Below are positions 1 through 10,000 of a stretch of DNA of 44,880 nt, piece after piece (within the stretch, counting starts at the first letter, position 1; every line of letters starts with the position of its first letter). The notes below the pieces were generated by a model. It was not told where the DNA came from, did no database searches, and worked only from the letters and a program-made list of their open reading frames with translations. Both the position numbers and the translations under genes were made by a program. The DNA is from Bodo saltans (taxonomy: Eukaryota; Euglenozoa; Kinetoplastea; Eubodonida; Bodonidae): positions 2,547 to 47,426 of the forward strand of contig CYKH01001705.1 of the NCBI GenBank assembly GCA_001460835.1, read 5' to 3'.

Positions 1-39
1 TGTACTTTATTGTGTCAGGCTCAGGTCAAAAGAAAAAAA

Positions 40-537
40 ATGACGAACTACGGCAACTGTGATCCTGCTGCAGTCCTATTCGGCATGCTTGGCGCCGCTG
101 CATCCCTTGCACTGAGCAACGTCGGTGCGGCCTATGGCACCGCAAAGGCCGGCGTCTCTGTCGCTCATTTAGGTATCCAGAATCCAAACCGAGTGATGCG
201 AGGTATCGTTCCCGTCGTCATGGCTGGTATCCTTGGTATCTACGGTCTGATCGTTGCCGTCATTATTAGCAACAACATCAAGACCTCAGGGGAGTACATG
301 CTCTTCACTGGTTTCATGCACTTGGGCGCTGGCTTGGCCGCAGGCTTCGCATCCCTTGCTGCTGGATACGCAATTGGCATTATTGGCGATATTTGCTGCT
401 ACGCATATGCCAAGACGGACAAAATTTTCGTTCCCATGATTCTCATGCTCATTTTCGCAGAGGCGCTTGGTCTGTACGGCCTCATTATCGCTCTCCTGAT
501 GAATAATCGCGCCATTGGTGTTCAGACCAGCTGCTAG
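40..537 (+). CDS. V-type H+-ATPase 16 kDa proteolipid subunit c
   Basis: The 165-residue product matches the V0 rotor proteolipid, which carries protons through the membrane sector of the vacuolar/acidocalcisomal H+-ATPase. Four hydrophobic helices are visible (about residues 10-35, 52-78, 90-118 and 128-154). The fourth contains the family hallmark LIFAEALGLYGLI, with the proton-carrying glutamate at about residue 141 (yeast Vma3 E137). Glycine- and alanine-rich helices such as GAAYGTAKAG are typical. Length is normal for the family. The start is the ATG at 40, since no ATG precedes it in frame and AG dinucleotides at about 17-24 could serve as trans-splice acceptors. Family identification is very secure. 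The specific isoform (c versus c') is not resolved. Confidence 0.96.
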   Translation: MTNYGNCDPAAVLFGMLGAAASLALSNVGAAYGTAKAGVSVAHLGIQNPNRVMRGIVPVVMAGILGIYGLIVAVIISNNIKTSGEYMLFTGFMHLGAGLAAGFASLAAGYAIGIIGDICCYAYAKTDKIFVPMILMLIFAEALGLYGLIIALLMNNRAIGVQTSC

Positions 538-1312
538 TGTGTTGCTTGATCGTGTGATGTAGGGTGGGTGATGAGGGAGGCTGAAGTTTCTTTTGAAAGA
601 GTTGAGCGGCGTTGTTTTCGTGTTTGTTTGATTTTGTCCAGAGGGAAGTGCGTTTCTCAAGCATTCCACCTCGCCCACCTTTTGAGTTCTGCTTTCACCT
701 CAAAGCATTATGAGCGCCATCATCCGCATTTTATGAAAGCAGCCCAACCACTACACCCAGACACTTACAATTGCAGTCCTTTTTTCATGCAAGATTTTCA
801 TGGAAGATGAACGAATGGAGAGAACTGAGAGTGTGCTTGCGTTGTGTGACGGGTCCTCTTTTGTAAATATTCCAGGCGACTCTTTGATGTGAGCGGGATA
901 CAGTGAAAGCAAAAAGTAAACAACGGTGGTCATTGTCGATATCGACGAAACAAGGTGCGTTTGATGAGAAAAAAGATCAGATGAATTGGCAGGTCAACAA
1001 ATTCAAAGGTGCTATTTGGCTTCCCGCACATGAGACATCAAACGGAAAGCGAGAGATGAAAGGAGGAACAAAGAAAAAGCGTCAAGAAACAACAAACAAC
1101 ATACAAAAAAAAAAGGAAACACAAAAATGTGACGAAGGTACGTGAGTGAGTGGAGAGAACCAGAGGACCCCCCTTTTGAGTGCGATGTGTGTTACATTGA
1201 AATATGCCGAAAAGACAGGCATGAGAAGCTGTAAAAGATATCCTCAATCGTTTAAACTTTGAAGCTTCTTGTTCGCCGCCTAATAAAATGAACAGTGTGA
1301 TAAACACAACAT
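538..1312. other. Intergenic region between V-ATPase c and carboxypeptidase
   Basis: This 775-bp stretch holds the 3' UTR of the proteolipid gene and the 5' flank of the next gene. Short open frames exist on both strands, but they have low-complexity, AT-rich composition and no recognisable motif. No RNA gene or repeat was seen. It is the longest gap between two adjacent unbroken genes outside the RHS island. Confidence 0.6.
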
Positions 1313-2713
1313 ATGGCGCTTAAGGTGGCTCTCGTCGCCTTGGCACTCGTCGCGGCTGTCCTCGCCGCCCCCGCAGCGGACTTGATTCATTCTCTCCCAG
1401 TGTACGGGCAGCTATTTTTTTTTTTTGTCGCCTCGGCACTCGTCGCGGCTGTCCTCGCCGCCCCCGCAGCGGACTTGATTCATTCTCTCCCAGTGTACGG
1501 GCAGCTCCTCTCCAACAACTACGCTGGGTACGTTCCTCTTGGCGATGGCCGTAAATCCTTCTACTGGTTTGTGGAGTCGGAGAACAAGCCGAAGACTGAC
1601 CCCTTGGTTCTTTGGCTTAACGGCGGTCCAGGATGCAGCAGTCTCCTTGGCCTCTTTGAAGAAAACGGCCCGTACGTGATGCGTCACGGTGGAAATTTTA
1701 TCCAGAATGAGTTCCGTTGGCAAACAAACGCGAGCATTCTATACCTCGAGTCCCCTGCTGGTGTTGGCTTCAGCATCGACTCTGATCCCCCGATCATGTG
1801 GGACGATGCGAACACTGCACGTGCCTCCTACGCATTCCTCAACAAGTGGTTTGAGCTGTTCCCTGAGTTCACGACAAACGACTTCCACATTGGCGGCGAG
1901 AGCTACGCAGGGCACTACGTCCCGCAGTTGGCGGAGCAGATTTTGAACGGCAGCAACACAGTGCTCAAGTCGCAGATGAAAGGGTTCTTTGTAGGTAACC
2001 CCTGCACCGGTGATATCGGTTGCCCGAACCCAGACCCTACGTTGGAAGTCTATCTCCGCTACAACGGCTTCATGACTCTCAACCCCAATATCCCGACCGA
2101 TGCAAATGCGAACTACGATCCCTATGACCTTCTCGTCCCAACTTGCGAGAACGATCAACTGATGTCGCGTGTTCCCTTCGCACACCCCGTGATGGACGCG
2201 TACCGCCGCAAGAAGTCGAAGTTGGGTGATGCTCCTGCCCCGTACGGCCCCTGTGCCGACAACTACGTGACCTCGTGGCTGAACCGTGAGGACGTGAAGC
2301 TTGCCATTCACGCAGAGACGAACGTCAGTTGGGTGACCTGCAGTAACACGCTCAACTACACCGTCAACAACGGTAGCGTCGTCTATCTCTATGAGCGCTT
2401 TTTCGCAGAGACCAACTGGAGCATCATGATTTACAGTGGCCTTTCGGACTCGATTGTGAACTTCGTGCAGACGCAGACGATCGTGAACAGCATGAACCGC
2501 ACGCTAAAGGTGAACGAGTTCCAGGCGTGGAACCTGCCGTACGTGTACGACGCAAGCCAGACGCAGCTGGGAGGCTTCTACTTGGAGTTTGAGAACGGTT
2601 TCTCGTGGGCAGGCGTGCGTGATGCCGGCCACATGGTACCGCAGTTCAACCCCCCTGCGGGCAAAGAGTTGTTCACGTCCTACATCACGACCGGCAAGCC
2701 TGGTCGCATGTGA
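1313..2713 (+). CDS. Serine carboxypeptidase (peptidase family S10), secretory/lysosomal
   Basis: The 466-residue product is an alpha/beta-hydrolase that removes C-terminal residues from peptides, probably in a lysosome-like compartment or outside the cell. Visible motifs are WLNGGPGCSS (101-110, substrate binding), GESYAGHYVPQ with nucleophile Ser197, YSGLSDSIVN with catalytic Asp379, and the C-terminal AGHMVPQFNP with His440. Several N-glycosylation sequons are present. The first 18 residues form a signal peptide. Oddly, an 80-bp segment coding the signal core plus the first mature residues (ADLIHSLPVYGQL) occurs twice in frame, joined by a short bridge that encodes four phenylalanines. The mature enzyme would therefore carry a second hydrophobic stretch at about residues 34-50. 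Family certain; whether the duplication is real is unknown. Confidence 0.95.
   Translation: MALKVALVALALVAAVLAAPAADLIHSLPVYGQLFFFFVASALVAAVLAAPAADLIHSLPVYGQLLSNNYAGYVPLGDGRKSFYWFVESENKPKTDPLVLWLNGGPGCSSLLGLFEENGPYVMRHGGNFIQNEFRWQTNASILYLESPAGVGFSIDSDPPIMWDDANTARASYAFLNKWFELFPEFTTNDFHIGGESYAGHYVPQLAEQILNGSNTVLKSQMKGFFVGNPCTGDIGCPNPDPTLEVYLRYNGFMTLNPNIPTDANANYDPYDLLVPTCENDQLMSRVPFAHPVMDAYRRKKSKLGDAPAPYGPCADNYVTSWLNREDVKLAIHAETNVSWVTCSNTLNYTVNNGSVVYLYERFFAETNWSIMIYSGLSDSIVNFVQTQTIVNSMNRTLKVNEFQAWNLPYVYDASQTQLGGFYLEFENGFSWAGVRDAGHMVPQFNPPAGKELFTSYITTGKPGRM
1334..1506 (+). repeat. 80-bp direct repeat with poly-T linker inside the carboxypeptidase signal region
   Basis: Copies at 1334-1413 and 1427-1506 differ at only one or two positions. 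They are separated by one A and twelve T (1414-1426). The period is 93 bp, so the reading frame is kept. The near identity implies a recent duplication or an assembly join error. Confidence 0.9.
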
Positions 2714-3010
2714 GCGCATGGAGGCGTTGACCCCTTTTTGATTTATTAGCACAGAGAATAATAACACCAAAAAGGGAAGGTTTTGCGTCACAAGTCTTCC
2801 TGCGAATCTGTTCGGGAGTCTTTTGTTGTTCTGTTCCAGCAATCATTTCCTTTTTTATTTTGTTGTTGACTGGAAACCCATCCCCGCGCGTGCAATTTGT
2901 GTTTCTTTCGAATTGGAACATTTTTTGTCGTATTGCGTGTGTTGAGTCCCTCTGTCATTAGTTGACCCTCCTTTGTTTTGAATCGCGCACGAAGAAAAGA
3001 AAGGAAAAGT

Positions 3011-4060
3011 ATGGGCGTCCGAAAGCGTGACCGAGTGAGTCCACAACTTCAATTTTATTCTGCCCTTCCAGCAGACGACGAGCCAGAGTACAAAAGTGGA
3101 TTTGACTGTGATGCATGCGGGGAGGGCTTCGCTGTAGGTCCGTTCTTTCACTGCACGCTTACTGGGACGGATCAGTGTATGAGGTGTAGTGTGCGGTCTG
3201 GTCTGCATGCTGCCCCAGCACCCGTGGTGGAGCTGTTTGTGCGTGCCCGTTCCATTGCAGAGACTACCAATGAGGTGCTTAGCAACTCCACGTCGTCAGG
3301 AAGTCAAACTGCTACAACTGCGATGCCGCCTCCGCGCCCTGTCCTTGCATACCGCACCTGCGACAGAGATGTTGGCGTGTTACTCTCCGATGGAAGCTGT
3401 TTGTTTTTAGAGATCACTTCCTACGCTGTGAACCGCGGATGGATTCGATCAGTGGATGGGGAAGTTGAAACCATCGACGACGGCGCAGACATCGGTGCAC
3501 GCTTTCCGTGGGTGGAGGAGTGGGGCAACCCGTTAACCCTCAACGATCAACACTTATTTATTGCCAAGAGGTGGGGCAGGCTGCCAAGCAAAAGTTCAGT
3601 GGAGTGGAAGCATGTTATCTTTGTGAAGCGATGGGATGCAGCTGCGGCCACATCATCTGCCAACGCGAGGACGACAACTTCTGCTATCGGAAGTGGCTGC
3701 GATGTTCTTAGCACGACGGACGCAACAGGCGGCGAATACATTGCTGTCTTAGACGCTGCACATCAATGCTACAGCTTCTGGTGGCTAACTGGCAACAAAT
3801 ACAGATCCACTGCGGCTGCTGCATCGTCCCCAACAGCTCAGGGCAAGAAACAGCATCTTTCAGGCTCCGCCAATTCGAAACATCAACTAGCTCCTGAAGC
3901 ATGGACGTTGTTGATAGGGCGGAGCCTTGACAACCACATTATGACGTTTTGGGGACAAAGCTTGATGCGCGGGCTACAAACATTGCAGAATAGTAACCTC
4001 TTTTTTGTTGACGCAGCCCCCTCCGCAGCACCATCCGCAGCAACGCTGAAATACGAATGA
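3011..4060 (+). CDS. Protein with an N-terminal ZZ-like cysteine cluster, function unknown
   Basis: The 349-residue product is not recognised as a whole. Residues 33-59 carry CDAC, a HC pair at about 47-48 and CMRC at 56-59, a spacing like half of a ZZ or related zinc-binding finger, which usually binds protein ligands. The middle (about 110-215) has alternating hydrophobic residues and tryptophans suggesting a beta-rich domain. Residues after about 270 are Ala/Ser-rich. The start at 3011 is the first ATG in frame. The last about 45 codons and the 3' UTR lie in the first copy of a tandem duplication, so a second, promoterless copy of the C-terminal coding end follows immediately. Zinc binding is inferred from cysteine spacing only. 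Confidence 0.7.
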   Translation: MGVRKRDRVSPQLQFYSALPADDEPEYKSGFDCDACGEGFAVGPFFHCTLTGTDQCMRCSVRSGLHAAPAPVVELFVRARSIAETTNEVLSNSTSSGSQTATTAMPPPRPVLAYRTCDRDVGVLLSDGSCLFLEITSYAVNRGWIRSVDGEVETIDDGADIGARFPWVEEWGNPLTLNDQHLFIAKRWGRLPSKSSVEWKHVIFVKRWDAAAATSSANARTTTSAIGSGCDVLSTTDATGGEYIAVLDAAHQCYSFWWLTGNKYRSTAAAASSPTAQGKKQHLSGSANSKHQLAPEAWTLLIGRSLDNHIMTFWGQSLMRGLQTLQNSNLFFVDAAPSAAPSAATLKYE

Positions 4061-4400
4061 TACACCAACTTTTCCCCCAACGCCGTCATGCTCTCAGTGA
4101 GTCTTTCATACAGAAAAAGAAGTCCAATGGAAGTCTCACAACTTGAAGACTACCTCCTTAAGCCCTGACAACCACATTATGACGTTTTGGGGACAAAGCT
4201 TGATGCGCGGGCTACAAACGTTGCAGAATAGTAACCTCTTTTTTGTCGACGCAGCCCCCTCCGCAGCACCATCCGCAGCAACACTGAAATACGAATGATG
4301 ATACAACAACTTTTCCCCCAACGCCATCATGCTCTCAGTGAGTCTTTCATACAGAAAAAGAAGTCCAATGGAAGTCTCACAACTTGAAGACTACCTCCTT
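3923..4400 (+). repeat. Tandem duplication (about 238 bp) of a gene's 3' end and 3' UTR
   Basis: Copy 1 is 3923-4160 and copy 2 is 4161-4400. Both begin at an AGCC and run through the last about 45 codons, the stop codon and about 120 bp of downstream sequence, ending at the same CTCCTT. They differ by a few substitutions and one 3-bp insertion, in which ATG is repeated at the stop in copy 2. The copies abut directly with no linker. Copy 2 has an open frame equal to the C-terminus but no start, so it is not expected to make a protein of its own. Confidence 0.92.
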
Positions 4401-4623
4401 CGCCTCTTAGCTTCTAGAATACAAAACAGATACACACATGCCTTTTAGAAGTAACGAAGTCATCCGAGTCGTAAGGGTGTTTGTTCTATCCTGAACGGAT
4501 GTGAAACGTTATGTTCCTTAGTTTTACTTTTTCGTAAAGATCAAAGTCAGACGCACAAACAAATGATTGCCTGACCCACAATAATTGGTGCCACACAAAA
4601 TTTGTTCTTTGGTTGGTCAACAA

Positions 4624-6210
4624 ATGCGTTTGCTGTGGGTTGTACTTGGGGGCACTGGGTTTCTTGGGATTCACCTTGTGCAAAAGTTGATTGCTCTGCA
4701 TTCACCAGGAGATGCGTCATCTTCTTTTAAAGACGACAAAGTTCTTCTGGTGAACCGAGGCACAGTGCATTGGGCTGGTGCAGCGCCACCAATCCCTGCA
4801 TCGCTGTTGTTGCCTCACCACTTCCTCGACTGGGATGCTTCACCACCGCAGTTATCTGCGGCGCTAGAAGCACTAGCAGCGAGAATACAACACCTCTGTT
4901 GCCACCACAGCGACAACAACGGTACCAAAGAGCATTCCCCGGATCAGGATAGAGAAGTGACTCGAGTTGTGTTTGTTGACTTCTCATGCATGGAGCCAAA
5001 GTGGATGCGCACATTGGTGCGATGTACGCTCACTCCCATTGTCCCCCTTGTCCACAGGTATATTTACATATCTACCGATTCTGTGTACGACACTCCCACC
5101 ACCACCACCGCACCTAGCCATATGTTTACGCAACCAATTGATTATCCAACACAAGGGTCTTCTGAGGTGGAAGTGTTGGTCATCGTACCTCCCGCAGGAC
5201 ATATGGGAGACGACGACACCGACGAAGGTGACTCCGCAGCATCGTCGTCGTCATCATCATCATCATCATCATCCTCGAGCAATAGCCTTTCATACGGCGA
5301 GGAAAAACGACTTTGTGAGATGATGTTAGAGGAAGTGTTTTGTGAGACGGGCAATGGTGTGAGCCCTTCGCCGCCGAATGATGTATTGGTCATCTTTAGG
5401 CTGCCAGATGTAATTGGCCCTTTTGACACCACTGGACGGTTCCTTGCCACACTCATGTGGCTGCAGGTACATCTGCACGATGCCCACGCACAACTGGGGG
5501 TGGGGGAGGATGCGTCGAGCAGCAGAGGTGGTCGTGAGCAGCCATCATCATCATCTCATCACTGTGGTGTTGTTGTTACCGTACCACTCCCCAAGTCGTG
5601 CGCACACTCACCGATGTCCATCGTGTCCGCTGATGACGTAGCGAATGCTTGCGTGATGTTTGCCACACACCACCGCGTCTTGCCTGCAGACCAGCCGCAG
5701 CATCGTCGTCATCATGTGTTTCACGTAGCGTCTCCTCAACCCACGACCTTGTCAAAGATGCTGCGTTACATGGTGGAACAGTTATGGGTGTTGGAATGGC
5801 ATAAACCTACAGCTGCAGCAGCGACGGGGAGCGAAAACGTGGTGGTGATGCCGCCGCCAGCAGTTGTCATTCACGTGATTGATGATGAGGAGAGCTCCGA
5901 GTTCACACCTGACTACTACCCCTCAGTAGAATGCGGACCACTGAATGTGGCCCGATTTCTCGCCGAGTATTCTATTCTCTGTAGTGACGGCCGCCAAAGC
6001 TGCAGATTGCCGATGCCGCCTCTTACCAACTGGGAGGGGGTCGTGAAGAGCACAACTGCGTTCTTTGTGTGGCTTATCAATGAGTGGCGTCATCATAAGC
6101 AACGATGCGGAGCGTTGGAGGTTCAGAAGGGACTCCACAAACTTCCTGTTGATATTCAGCGGCGATGGCGCTTGTTAGGAGCTCGCACTGCTACGAGCAG
6201 CACCGACTGA
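4624..6210 (+). CDS. NAD(P)-dependent epimerase/dehydratase-like protein (extended/atypical SDR)
   Basis: The 528-residue product begins with a Rossmann dinucleotide-binding motif, VLGGTGFLGIHLV (about 8-20), of the SDR type. The strand YIYISTDSVYD (about 145-155) resembles the SDR segment with a catalytic Ser/Thr. SYGEEK supplies the YxxxK pair (Tyr224, Lys228). The family oxidises, reduces or epimerises nucleotide-sugars and similar substrates; the substrate here is unknown. A poly-Ser run (coded by TCA/TCG repeats, 5242-5273) sits just before the catalytic Tyr, and several low-complexity inserts make the protein longer than the usual 300-350 residues. The ATG at 4624 is chosen because it places the Rossmann strand at the N-terminus. 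The last about 65 codons recur at 11832-11999, beyond the RHS island. Confidence 0.78.
   Translation: MRLLWVVLGGTGFLGIHLVQKLIALHSPGDASSSFKDDKVLLVNRGTVHWAGAAPPIPASLLLPHHFLDWDASPPQLSAALEALAARIQHLCCHHSDNNGTKEHSPDQDREVTRVVFVDFSCMEPKWMRTLVRCTLTPIVPLVHRYIYISTDSVYDTPTTTTAPSHMFTQPIDYPTQGSSEVEVLVIVPPAGHMGDDDTDEGDSAASSSSSSSSSSSSSNSLSYGEEKRLCEMMLEEVFCETGNGVSPSPPNDVLVIFRLPDVIGPFDTTGRFLATLMWLQVHLHDAHAQLGVGEDASSSRGGREQPSSSSHHCGVVVTVPLPKSCAHSPMSIVSADDVANACVMFATHHRVLPADQPQHRRHHVFHVASPQPTTLSKMLRYMVEQLWVLEWHKPTAAAATGSENVVVMPPPAVVIHVIDDEESSEFTPDYYPSVECGPLNVARFLAEYSILCSDGRQSCRLPMPPLTNWEGVVKSTTAFFVWLINEWRHHKQRCGALEVQKGLHKLPVDIQRRWRLLGARTATSSTD
5242..5273 (+). repeat. TCA/TCG trinucleotide run coding poly-serine
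   Basis: An in-frame microsatellite of about ten triplets inside the SDR gene gives a serine run. The antisense reading is poly-aspartate and is not a gene. Confidence 0.9.
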
Positions 6211-6328
6211 GCGCAACGAGTCAATTTTTCTTTATTTCTAAGTGAAGAATGACGTCACGACAGGTTGTGTTCTTCATGCCTTGCACTTTGCGAACGGGAG
6301 CACCCAAAAAGGATCAATGCGCCATGTG
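6013..6328 (+). repeat. Left copy of a direct repeat flanking the RHS island
   Basis: This segment covers the last 66 codons of the SDR gene, its stop, and the first about 80 bases of what is the methyltransferase-like gene on the far side. It matches 11832-12140 at high identity, offset by about 5.8 kb. Relative to the right copy it keeps 39 bp at 6181-6219, which includes the SDR stop codon. It lacks about 30 bp after 6279 that the right copy retains. Each copy therefore preserves a different neighbour gene. Confidence 0.9.
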
Positions 6329-7054
6329 CTTGATCCTCCTCCGACTGCACCACGGCACCCAGACGACCCTACTGTACGAAAGCGCGTTACAAGAGCGATT
6401 TTACCTTTAACAAAACCGCAGTAACTGTGAGTTTGAAGACTTACGTTGTGCGCCTTGTACACTTGAGAGGACAACTTTATCCACGGTGGTGCCAAGCGAT
6501 ACAGCCATTCATTGCTGTACAGAGCCTTTCTCGCGGCATTCCTTTGGTAGACATGGCGTCAAACGGTTGAGAGTTCGTTGACTTCAAGCTGCCCCATGCA
6601 TTCACTCGCGGCGATCACCGGCACCACTTCCGGTGGTTCGTGCAACGCAAATAGCTCGTCGATCGTCAAGCCAACATCGAATTCAACTCACAGGACTCTC
6701 CTCAGTTGCGAGCTGCGCGTCGGTAGTTCCTCCTCATTTTCAGATGCGTCTAGTGACTCTTCGCTTACTTCTTCACTTTCGTTCTTCCAAAAAAAATGTT
6801 GGTATCTGTAATGATGTGTAAAAATGTGTCTGGATGCTGCGCGTTTGGATTTTTCCCTCTGTCTATTTATTTCCAAACCGAGTGAAAAGGGCTTCACGGA
6901 ATTGAGTACCCAGGTACTGAATTTCAGCAGGTATCTAATTCCGAGGGTATTGATTTCTGAAAAATTGAAATAGGTAGGTACTAAACACCGCCAGGTACTG
7001 TATTCTGTGCGTCCCTTTAGATTTCAACCAAGATAATCCATCACCAAGACGAAT
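6329..7054. other. Left part of the island: no intact gene, antisense coding-like scraps, iterated motif
   Basis: No + strand gene is supported here. On the minus strand, about 6540-6360 and about 6800-6570 read as short stretches that look protein-like. One has an acidic Ser/Glu-rich segment followed, after a stop, by a stretch beginning VGLTIDELFALHEPPEVVP. The other contains ALYSNEWLYRLAPPWIKLSS. They may be remains of an antisense gene or transposon, but no family is recognised. The right end (6912-7004) carries an iterated AGGTAYTGAATT-like motif just upstream of the RHS start. Confidence 0.45.
6912..7004 (+). repeat. Five irregular copies of an AGGTA(C/T)-TGAATT-like motif before the RHS gene
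   Basis: Units start at about 6912, 6929, 6945, 6976 and 6993 (for example AGGTACTGAATT, AGGTATCTAATT, AGGTACTGTATT). Spacing is irregular (16-31 bp). The array ends about 50 bp before the RHS ATG and is unlike other intergenic regions here. Function unknown. Confidence 0.55.
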
Positions 7055-10000
7055 ATGATGCGAATGCGTTGTTGTTTTCCACAGCGTTTTAGCCTGACTG
7101 CAGTCTGTGCGGTCACCTTTCGCTTCCAAAGCTCCAATGTAGGTCCCTTTGGTGGATATCGGAGGACGCATGAACCTCTTGTAGGGGCTGTGAGCAGCTG
7201 GTTGACCGAGGTGAAGGGCGGAAATGTGTTTGCTGCACATGATGCTGACCAGACAATGCTCGACGCCATGCAGCGCTACCTGGACGGCTCTGAGACCAAA
7301 GCTCCGCGATGCGGTGAAATTCCGTTCAAGCTATCGGGGTCGGTGGAGCATGACGTTCTCCGCCATGTTTTTCATCGCGATAGAGAATACGACAAGTCGT
7401 CGGCAAATTTCAGCCAGCAGCGGACGTCACTGTTGTGCAACAGCGGGTTTGGCGGCACTGGCAAGACGACGTTGCTGTATCACACGACGGTCGAAGCTTT
7501 CCGGATTCTCAAGCGGATGGTGGGCGAGCATATTTCAATCGTCACGAAGGACAGTGCGGAGGAGGCGAAGAGGGCTCACGAGATGCGACCGCTTGGATTT
7601 TACGTGACGTTCAACACTGAGACCACATCCGGCACTGCTGACCAGAAGTATCTCGATACTGAGAAGGTCCCCATCCTCACGGCGATCGCGCTTCGCATGG
7701 CGTACTCTGTTGTGCCCTCCTACAATAGAGAGATATACAGAGACTTTGCAACGAGAGTCGCGCCGTATTGCGACAAGAGCTCCGATGTTAACAATTTCAA
7801 CAGCGTCGTCAAAGCGCTTCGGAGTAAATTGGGTTGGGAGGGCCCGATGTTTATTGCGATTGACGAGTTCAGGAACGCGTACGGGAGCCGTAATTCGGAG
7901 GAACGACGCGAAGGGTTGTCGAGCGTGTGCGAAATCTTGCTTGACGGCGCGCTTCCACTATTGCCACCGTCGCCAAAGCTCGATCACATAGTGTACAAGA
8001 GTTACATTGCTGTTTCTGTGTACGACGCAGTGGACACTCTGAAACTTGCAACGATCTCCAATCGGAAATTGATTGCTCAAGCAATGCCAAATCTGAGTGT
8101 GCGGGATATCGCACAACTAAAGTTTTACCCAGACAGTCTTGACAAGTCGTACATTGAGATCCTCGGCGAAAAGCGAACGAAGATTGGACCACTTCGTCCG
8201 CACCAACTTCTGTTTCTCCTGCACATGGCACTGTCCACCGGCACCCCACGAATCATGAGCATGTGCCTGCAGAGGCACGCTAAAGACAAAATATTCAATA
8301 GAGGTGACAAAATGACATGGTATCATGCTGATGACCTTTTGGATAACATGTTTTGGAACTTGAAAATCGCCAAAGCGGTGAAGGACGTCAAGATCGAGAT
8401 CACTGAAGACATGTGCGTTTGCGTTGCTCAACTCGTGGCAGGCTCCACAACAGTCGATATCTTTGACCGTATTAGAGTTCACATGAAGTACCGCGTGTTT
8501 GCGTTGGATCCTGACTTAGCTATGAGCTGCACTGTGACTGACGTCGCATCGATTCTTCAACGTGGCAAGAAGCCCAAGTCGCTGAGGGCAGAAATCCTGC
8601 CGAGGTCACCGACACGCGTTCTTGTTTCCCCAAGCTTCCTAAAGTTTGTGCTTCGCGCCTGGCCACCGTCAGGGTGCTCGGCGACCCGTGCGCATATGGA
8701 TGCCCTTAAGGACAGCTTGTGGTACCACACGAAACTCGCAAATGCACTGGTGCGAGTAGGTAAAACGCTTGTTGCGAACACTATGAAAAACAGGAAGCAT
8801 CGTTCGCACCTGTCAGTCTGTGATCAGCTGATCGGCAAGTGGACAAACACGACGAGGGTGGGGTTCGAGCAACTTACGTTCGAGGCGCTGTGCCTGCACT
8901 TGTCGTGTATTCTTGAGGACGAACCGGATGAGGCCAAGTCTGTGTCCGCAATTCTGAATGGTGTGTGCTCCAAAGTGGCCGAGACGATCATCGGTGCGAT
9001 GGTGCAAGGCGGTACACTAGAACGTGTGGACATTCCGAATTTTCCATCGTTTTTCTTCGACGTGTACGCTGCGAAAGATGCTGAGCTCAACGACAGCGAT
9101 TCCCGGGAAAAAACATTGAATGAGTCGCTTGCGGCTGCCAAGAACGCACTTGGTGAACAAAAGCACAATGAGTATATAATGCTCAAGACAGCTGCAAACA
9201 GCCTGTCTCAAAAACACCCTCGCATCACTGTTCCGCCCTCGTCCGGGAACACGTCCTACATGCGCCTGCGGAGTGCCCTAGCGAAAGGGAACCACTTCTG
9301 CTTCCTACCAAGCAATCCGAACAACCAAGGAGAAGATGGCGTGGTGTTCCTGCGAAACAGCGGTGAGGCACCGACGTGGACCGTGCTGCTGTTTCAGTGC
9401 AAGTTTTGGTTCAATGACACACAAAAAGTGAAAGGGACACGAGGCAAGAACGGATCCCAACAGAGGAGAAATACTGTGTTAGAAAAACCCGATGGTGAGG
9501 TGAATTCTGTTGTGGCAAAGTGGAGGGATTCAATGGGGCACCTCCCCGCCACTGTCGTCGATGCAGGCGGTAATGAGCACACTCTGCGTTACGTGCGGAT
9601 CCTTGTGACTGCCAACCCAGTGGAGGAACGTCACTTTACGCCGCTGCCCAAGGATTCTGACGAGCAGGCCGAGCGGATCGATCTACTTGGACGGGCGAAT
9701 GCAGCGATTGTGAATTCCGACGCGGCCATGTTTGACAGCCTCAGTGAGTTAGCGGGAGAATGGGTCGATGAGACGCGTGCGAAGTACGACGAAGCGAAGA
9801 AGGAGTACGACGAAGCGAAGAAGACATACGAAGAAGCGAAGATGAGGTACAAGAACGCCGAGGATCTTGAGAAGCCACCAGCGGAAGAGCCGACGCCACC
9901 TCTGGAAAATGAACACTTGATGGCTGGCGAGCGAGCGAGAGAGCTCCTAAGCCAACTCGGAGTGGAGTCGTCGAACGGCGCAATGAAGCGTGGTGAAGTG

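Noticed and set aside
903-1145. 80-codon + strand frame in the first intergenic region
   Set aside because: Lys/Gln-rich, AT-driven composition, no ATG with acceptor context and no motif.
1739-2311. 190-codon minus-strand open frame opposite the carboxypeptidase
   Set aside because: The + strand has the full S10 motif set, and the antisense frame has no recognisable feature.
5142-5456. Minus-strand frame with a poly-aspartate run
   Set aside because: It is the antisense of the poly-serine microsatellite in the SDR gene.
6242-6424. Short + strand open frame after the SDR gene, considered as a small gene
   Set aside because: It is the duplicated start region of the methyltransferase-like gene, read partly out of frame and truncated by island sequence.
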